This document shows positions 60,656 to 64,000 of a DNA stretch of 64,000 bases, in pieces. The first letter of the stretch is position 1. Each line of letters starts with the position of its first letter. The notes below the pieces were generated by a model, which ran no database searches, was not told the DNA's origin, and saw nothing but the letters and a program-made list of their open reading frames with translations. Position numbers and translations under genes: made by a program. The stretch is taken from positions 98,611 through 162,610 of the forward strand of contig PNLP01000010.1 in NCBI GenBank assembly GCA_013823135.1. The letters are read 5' to 3'. Origin of the DNA: Planctomycetaceae bacterium. Lineage in GTDB: Bacteria > Planctomycetota > Planctomycetia > Gemmatales > Gemmataceae.

Positions 60656-61024
60656 ATGATCTTGCTGCACGGGACAACGAGACGTCGCGCTGAACAGATT
60701 CTCGCGCTCGGCCCCAACCCTCGCTTCCGGGAACCCGGAGGGTTGGCGCTCGAAGATGGTTTTTCGATGAACCTCGAAGGCGGCCCGTTCCACTTCGGCA
60801 CGCCCGAGGAGTACGCTCGCGGCAAGGCAAGAGAGTTCCCCAACGAAGGCGGCCCAGTTATTCTGGTTGTTGATGTGCCCGATGAAATTGTCATGACATC
60901 TGCGACCGAGTGGCTCCCGCTCAGTCAGGGCTTGGTTCAGTTCGACCCAGGGGCGGGACTTGAAGAACTCGCGGCGGTGTGGCCAGCGTTGGCGAAGGCC
61001 GCACAGATTCGGAGCGTGACATGA
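60656..61024 (+). CDS. Possible ADP-ribosyltransferase-like protein (candidate effector)
   Basis: 122 aa, no signal peptide. MILLHGTTRRRAEQIL has the HGT-(x)n-A-x-x-I pattern that opens many ADP-ribosyltransferase-fold proteins. It continues with PFHFGTPEEYARGKAREFP, like the F/Y-A-x-x-xxYA second motif, and VVDVPDEIVMTSATEWLPL. The third catalytic position (E, Q or H) is not certain. Start ATG 60656. The stop overlaps the next ATG by 4 bases (ATGA). It stands 64 bases after the kinase-FtsK gene. Fold assignment is motif-based; a member of a related non-catalytic family is possible. Confidence 0.55.
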   Translation: MILLHGTTRRRAEQILALGPNPRFREPGGLALEDGFSMNLEGGPFHFGTPEEYARGKAREFPNEGGPVILVVDVPDEIVMTSATEWLPLSQGLVQFDPGAGLEELAAVWPALAKAAQIRSVT

Positions 61025-61395
61025 TCCAAACAACGGCCTCCTTTGAAGAGCGTGTCCGACTCGCGTTCGCGCCCACTCCACGGGCCGTTCTCGGTCTTGT
61101 GGACGACTTGCTGGAACTCTGCCGCGAACAGCCCCTTTCCCTGATCTTTCGTGATGGGAAATGCTTCGTGAGCCCTGCCGGTGATGTCAACAACTCGGTT
61201 GAGGTGCCGTTGCCGAGATCGGCCTTCCGTGCAGTGTTGGCTCGCATCGCGGCTCTGTGTAACGAGCTACGGCCGAACTCGGTTTCCCCCTACGGCGGCG
61301 CCGGCGAAGTCTGTGTCGGAAATGATTCTCGCATCACACTCCGCGTCGTCTTCACGAACACGCCCGAGGAACAGCGGTTGGAAGTCACGGGATAA
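61021..61395 (+). CDS. Small protein coupled to the ART-like gene (immunity candidate)
   Basis: 124 aa, cytoplasmic, alpha/beta in appearance: SFEERVRLAFAPTPRAVLGL, VDDLLELCREQPLSLIFRDG, FRAVLARIAALCNELRPNSV and SRITLRVVFTNTPEEQRLEV. I do not recognise the family. Its ATG overlaps the stop of the ART-like gene (ATGA), typical for toxin/immunity or enzyme/partner pairs. It ends 56 bases before the flavoprotein start. Role as immunity protein is inference from position only. Confidence 0.6.
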   Translation: MIQTTASFEERVRLAFAPTPRAVLGLVDDLLELCREQPLSLIFRDGKCFVSPAGDVNNSVEVPLPRSAFRAVLARIAALCNELRPNSVSPYGGAGEVCVGNDSRITLRVVFTNTPEEQRLEVTG

Positions 61396-61451
61396 CGGAT
61401 CTGGGTTCGGACCCCTCGATGAGGTGGTTCGCCAAAACGCAGGAGACACGG

Positions 61452-62534
61452 ATGTCGAAGGTCGTGCCACAGAAGGTGGCGGTGCTCGGGGCTGGACCGA
61501 TTGGCCTCGAAGCGGCGCTGTACGCTAAGGCATGTGGTCTGTCCGTCGCGGTGTACGATCGTGGCCAGATTGCCGACCACATCCGTCAGTGGGGCCACGT
61601 CCGGATGTTCACGCCGTTCGGGCTGAACGCAACTCCCCTCGGGTTGAAGACGCTCCTTCGGGAGAAGCCGAACCGCACGCTCCCCGCATCCGGCGACATC
61701 GTCACGGGCCGCGAGTTTCGCGACGCCTACCTCGTGCCACTCGGCGAATCGGAACCACTCCTCGAAAGCCTGCAACAAGAGACGAGCGTTCTGCACGTTG
61801 GCCGCGCGACCAAGGGTTTCCGGCTGCTCGTTCGCACCGCAGCCGGCCAGGAGCGGATCGACACGGCCGACATCGTGCTCGATTGCACGGGCACATTCGC
61901 CACACCGAAGTGGCTCGGCGATGCCGACATCCCGGCCGTTGGCGAACTCGCGGCACGCTCACAGATCGCGACTGGTCTTGAGGAAATTGCCGGTGAACGG
62001 AAAGCCCATTACGCTGGGCGAAGCATTGCACTGATTGGCGATAGTTATTCCGCAGCGACGACCATCTGCGCTCTGGCGACACTGGCCGAGGAACACCCCG
62101 CGACGTGGGTGTTCTGGATCACACGCGGCGCTCGTGGGCAACCATTGCCGCGTGTGACGAACGACCCGTTCAAGGAACGCGACCGCCTTGCAGTGAAGGC
62201 GAATTCGCTCGCCACTCGCTGCGATGGCAACCTCGAGTTCCACCCGCAAACGGTTCTCGATGAAGTCATTTCGCACGGCCCCGACAAAGGGTTCCGCATC
62301 GCCGGCCGCAGCAACGGCAAGCCGGTGTCATGGGAAGTGGAACGGGTGATCGCAAACGTCGGCTACCGGCCCGACACGGCGTTGCGTGTGGATGGCCCGG
62401 GTTACTTCACGCTCGGAGCCAAGAGCCGCGACTCGGGCTTCTTGCTTCGCGACGGCTTCGAGCAGATCAAGCAAACGTTCGCCGCGATCACCGGTAACGC
62501 ACAACTCGATCACTACGGAAAGAAAGCGGCATGA
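61452..62534 (+). CDS. FAD/NAD(P)-dependent oxidoreductase
   Basis: 360 aa. N-terminal FAD-binding Rossmann VAVLGAGPIGLEAALYAKAC (GxGxxG), a second conserved piece IVLDCTGTFATPKWLGD, an NAD(P)-site-like segment GRSIALIGDSYSAATTICAL (GxSxxA variant), and a C-terminal ANVGYRPDTALRVDG typical of the pyridine nucleotide-disulfide reductase/monooxygenase superfamily (GYRPD). No redox-active CxxC is seen. The reaction cannot be assigned; a hydroxylase- or dehydrogenase-type flavoprotein is likely. ATG 61452 follows AGGAG with 6-base spacing. Proximity to the preceding cluster may be accidental. Confidence 0.82.
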   Translation: MSKVVPQKVAVLGAGPIGLEAALYAKACGLSVAVYDRGQIADHIRQWGHVRMFTPFGLNATPLGLKTLLREKPNRTLPASGDIVTGREFRDAYLVPLGESEPLLESLQQETSVLHVGRATKGFRLLVRTAAGQERIDTADIVLDCTGTFATPKWLGDADIPAVGELAARSQIATGLEEIAGERKAHYAGRSIALIGDSYSAATTICALATLAEEHPATWVFWITRGARGQPLPRVTNDPFKERDRLAVKANSLATRCDGNLEFHPQTVLDEVISHGPDKGFRIAGRSNGKPVSWEVERVIANVGYRPDTALRVDGPGYFTLGAKSRDSGFLLRDGFEQIKQTFAAITGNAQLDHYGKKAA

Positions 62535-62589
62535 CATCGCGTAGCCGCGACTCAAATAGGTTGTTTCTTTGCTTGGAAACGGTGCCGGA

Positions 62590-63993
62590 ATGAGTGAGAT
62601 TGTGCCCGGGTGCGGTGAAGGTGTTTCCCCCTCACCCGGCTCGCAAAGCCTCGCCGACCTCTCCCCCCGAAACCGGGGGCGAGGTGGGGGTGCAGCGTCT
62701 GTTCTTCAAGCAGAACAATCCTTGCACTATGAAAGAATACCAATCACCCCCACCTCGCCCCCGGTTTCGGGGGGAGAGGTCGCGACGAGTCTTCGAGTCG
62801 CGGGTGAGGGGGAAACACCTTACCCACCACCGGGAACGGTTCCGAGCATTCCGCCACAGTCTCTTAACCTCCCCGCTTGTGGGGGAGGTCGCCGCGAGTC
62901 TTCGAGCGGCGGGTGGGGGGGAAACCTTACCAACTCGTCAAGCTTACCCCCCACCGGCTCGCAAAGCCTCGCCACCTCCCCCACAAGGGAAAAGGGCAAG
63001 ACCTCGGGCGTCACCGTGGTCACTGGCGGGGCGGGGTTCATCGGCTCGCATCTCGTGCGCCTGCTCGTCGAGCGCGGTGAACGGGTGCGCGTGATAGACC
63101 GCCCCGGCGTGCGGCTCGATCACCTTCCGCTCGACAAGATCAACTTGGTACTCGCCGACATCCGCGATCGTGCGGCGGTGCGTGCTGCCGTGCGGGGCGC
63201 GAATGTCGTCTACCATCTCGCGGCGAACCCGCAACTCTGGACGCATCGCCGCGCCGACTTCCACCGCGTGAACTACCTTGGCACGGTTCACGTTCTCGAA
63301 GAATCGCTCGCGGCCGGGGCCACCCGGATTGTCCACACCAGCACCGAAAGTATCCTCACGCGCTCGCGGCAACCGACGCCCATCGCCGAAGACCAGGACG
63401 TGCCAGCCCGCGACGTGATCGGGCCGTATTGCCGCTCGAAGTTCCGGGCCGAGCGGTTCGCGTTCCACCTCGCCCGCAGCGGCGCTCCGGTCGTCATCGT
63501 GAACCCGACGCTGCCCATCGGTCCCGGCGACTGGGGCCATTCGCCGCCCACGCAAATGATGCTCGACTTCTGCCTCGGGAAGCGTTCAGCGTACCTCGAC
63601 GGCGATCTGAACCTGATGGACGTTCGCGACATCGCCGCCGGCATGATCGCGGCAATGGGGAAGGGGCGGCCCGGTGTGCGTTACTTGCTCGGCGCGGAGA
63701 ACTGGTCGATCCGTTCGGTGTTCGGATACCTCGCGAAACTGACCGGACTACCCGAACCACGTTGGCGTGTGCCGTACCCCGTGGCTCTGACCGCGGCATA
63801 CGTCAGCGAGTGGGTAGCGGATGTGTTCACGGGAACGATCCCCGCCGCAACCGTGACCGGCGTAAAGCTCACCCGCCGCCGGATGCACTTCGACGCCTCA
63901 CGCAGTCTGGCCGAGTTGGGAATCACGCCACGCCCTGCGAGTGAATCGATCGCCGAGGCCGTGGCGTGGTTTCGGAGTGTGGGGTGGATTTAG
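62590..63993 (+). CDS. SDR-family NAD-dependent epimerase/dehydratase with repeat-derived 5' end
   Basis: 467 aa as drawn. The enzyme proper begins near 63010: VTVVTGGAGFIGSHLVRLL (NAD Rossmann), LVLADIRDRAAVRAAVRGAN, NVVYHLAANPQLWTHR, IVHTSTESILTRSRQ and PYCRSKFRAE with the YxxxK pair; the tail has a hydroxysteroid-dehydrogenase/HpnA-like look. The first ~140 residues are translated palindromic repeats and look non-native. ATG 62590 keeps the first beta strand; GTG 63016 would give a shorter protein lacking it. The true start therefore cannot be fixed. Likely a sugar or isoprenoid-related oxidoreductase. Confidence 0.75.
   Translation: MSEIVPGCGEGVSPSPGSQSLADLSPRNRGRGGGAASVLQAEQSLHYERIPITPTSPPVSGGEVATSLRVAGEGETPYPPPGTVPSIPPQSLNLPACGGGRRESSSGGWGGNLTNSSSLPPTGSQSLATSPTREKGKTSGVTVVTGGAGFIGSHLVRLLVERGERVRVIDRPGVRLDHLPLDKINLVLADIRDRAAVRAAVRGANVVYHLAANPQLWTHRRADFHRVNYLGTVHVLEESLAAGATRIVHTSTESILTRSRQPTPIAEDQDVPARDVIGPYCRSKFRAERFAFHLARSGAPVVIVNPTLPIGPGDWGHSPPTQMMLDFCLGKRSAYLDGDLNLMDVRDIAAGMIAAMGKGRPGVRYLLGAENWSIRSVFGYLAKLTGLPEPRWRVPYPVALTAAYVSEWVADVFTGTIPAATVTGVKLTRRRMHFDASRSLAELGITPRPASESIAEAVAWFRSVGWI
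62618..62821. repeat. Composite inverted repeat with CTCTCCCCCCGAAACCGGG core
   Basis: The left part (AAGGTGTTTCCCCCTCACCC, then CTCTCCCCCCGAAACCGGGG) is inverted at the right end (CCCCGGTTTCGGGGGGAGAG, then GGGTGAGGGGGAAACACCTT). About 60 unique bases separate the halves. It lies within the upstream part of the epimerase frame and reads as low-complexity protein. Confidence 0.7.
62868..62990. repeat. Second composite inverted repeat with CCCCACAAG core
   Basis: Left CTTGTGGGGGAGGTCGCCGC with GGCGGGTGGGGGGG, right ACCCCCCACCGGCTCGCAAA with CCACCTCCCCCACAAGGG in inverse order. It shares outer words with the element at 62618 (GCTCGCAAAGCCTCGCC) but has another core, so the two are neighbouring members of one family. 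It ends directly before the conserved start of the epimerase. Confidence 0.65.
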
Positions 63994-64000
63994 CGGTCGC

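Noticed and set aside
62569..63000. Separate low-complexity gene before the epimerase
   Set aside because: The sequence is made of inverted repeats; the open frame is a by-product of high GC and lacks any protein-like conservation.

Overview
The window looks like a chromosomal segment of a planctomycete of the Gemmataceae (Gemmata-like). The evidence is the gene families: a DUF1553/DUF1501 pair, four DUF1559 proteins with prepilin-type N-termini, a ten-EF-hand secreted protein, DUF1080 and TIM-barrel sugar enzymes with secretion signals, ECF sigma factors coupled to FecR-like or Ser/Thr-kinase genes, several Hanks-type kinases with unusual tails, and long TDAGLKEL-type leucine-rich repeat proteins. 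Base composition is GC-rich throughout. No complete insertion sequence, prophage or CRISPR array was seen.

Layout. 1-8.3 kb: surface and secreted proteins (DUF1553 fragment, DUF1501, EF-hand, PhnD-like, two DUF1559, DUF2171). 8.5-16.1 kb: a coiled-coil membrane protein, a GT87 membrane protein, a TIM-barrel isomerase, a DUF1080 protein, an MFS transporter, and an ECF sigma/FecR pair with a 4-base overlap. 16.4-18.6 kb: divergent DegT aminotransferase and GT2 glycosyltransferase. 18.7-22.9 kb (minus): a BNR protein and a cytochrome c-TlpA fusion, a DUF1559 protein and a Cys-rich secreted protein. 23.3-31.2 kb: a 17-repeat LRR protein, an APH/P-loop kinase fusion, DUF1559 plus lipoprotein, a prenyltransferase-repeat protein, an Ada-like methyltransferase and a second LRR lipoprotein. 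32.4-38.0 kb (minus): ECF sigma factor followed by three paralogous Ser/Thr kinases. 38.3-44.5 kb: trpE, a secreted protein of unknown function, an Imm31-like small protein, a large unknown membrane protein and tRNA-Arg. 44.6-47.9 kb (minus): pepP-accB-accC. 48.2-53.8 kb: a small PH-like membrane protein, a kinase-LamG-LRR receptor and RecQ. 54.0-61.4 kb: the most unusual part, described next. 61.4-64 kb: a flavin oxidoreductase and an SDR epimerase.

The 54.0-61.4 kb cluster encodes, all on the plus strand, an acidic zinc-ribbon protein, a WXG100-like 90-residue helical protein, a 185-residue coiled-coil protein, a 74-residue helical protein overlapping it by 4 bases, and a 1634-residue protein that fuses a complete Hanks-type Ser/Thr kinase, a long coiled coil, two membrane segments and FtsK/SpoIIIE-type ATPase modules. 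Directly behind it sit a 122-residue protein with an ADP-ribosyltransferase-like HGT motif and a 124-residue partner overlapping by 4 bases. The reading proposed here is a type VII-like secretion machine (EssC/EccC-like motor with built-in kinase) with WXG100-type partners and a candidate toxin/immunity pair. This is inference from gene content and motifs.

A second theme is repeats. Many short intergenic gaps hold long inverted repeats from several families: TTGGCGAGC-ended palindromes, palindromes made of iterated GCGGAAT, AGTCGAAAGTCGTAA or GTGTTTCGT words, a CCACAGAGGCACAGAG palindrome, and composite 160-210-base elements carrying CAACCTAGCCC(A/G)GGGC. One TTGGCGAGC element lies in frame inside trpE, and another repeat cluster seems to have become the 5' end of the epimerase reading frame.
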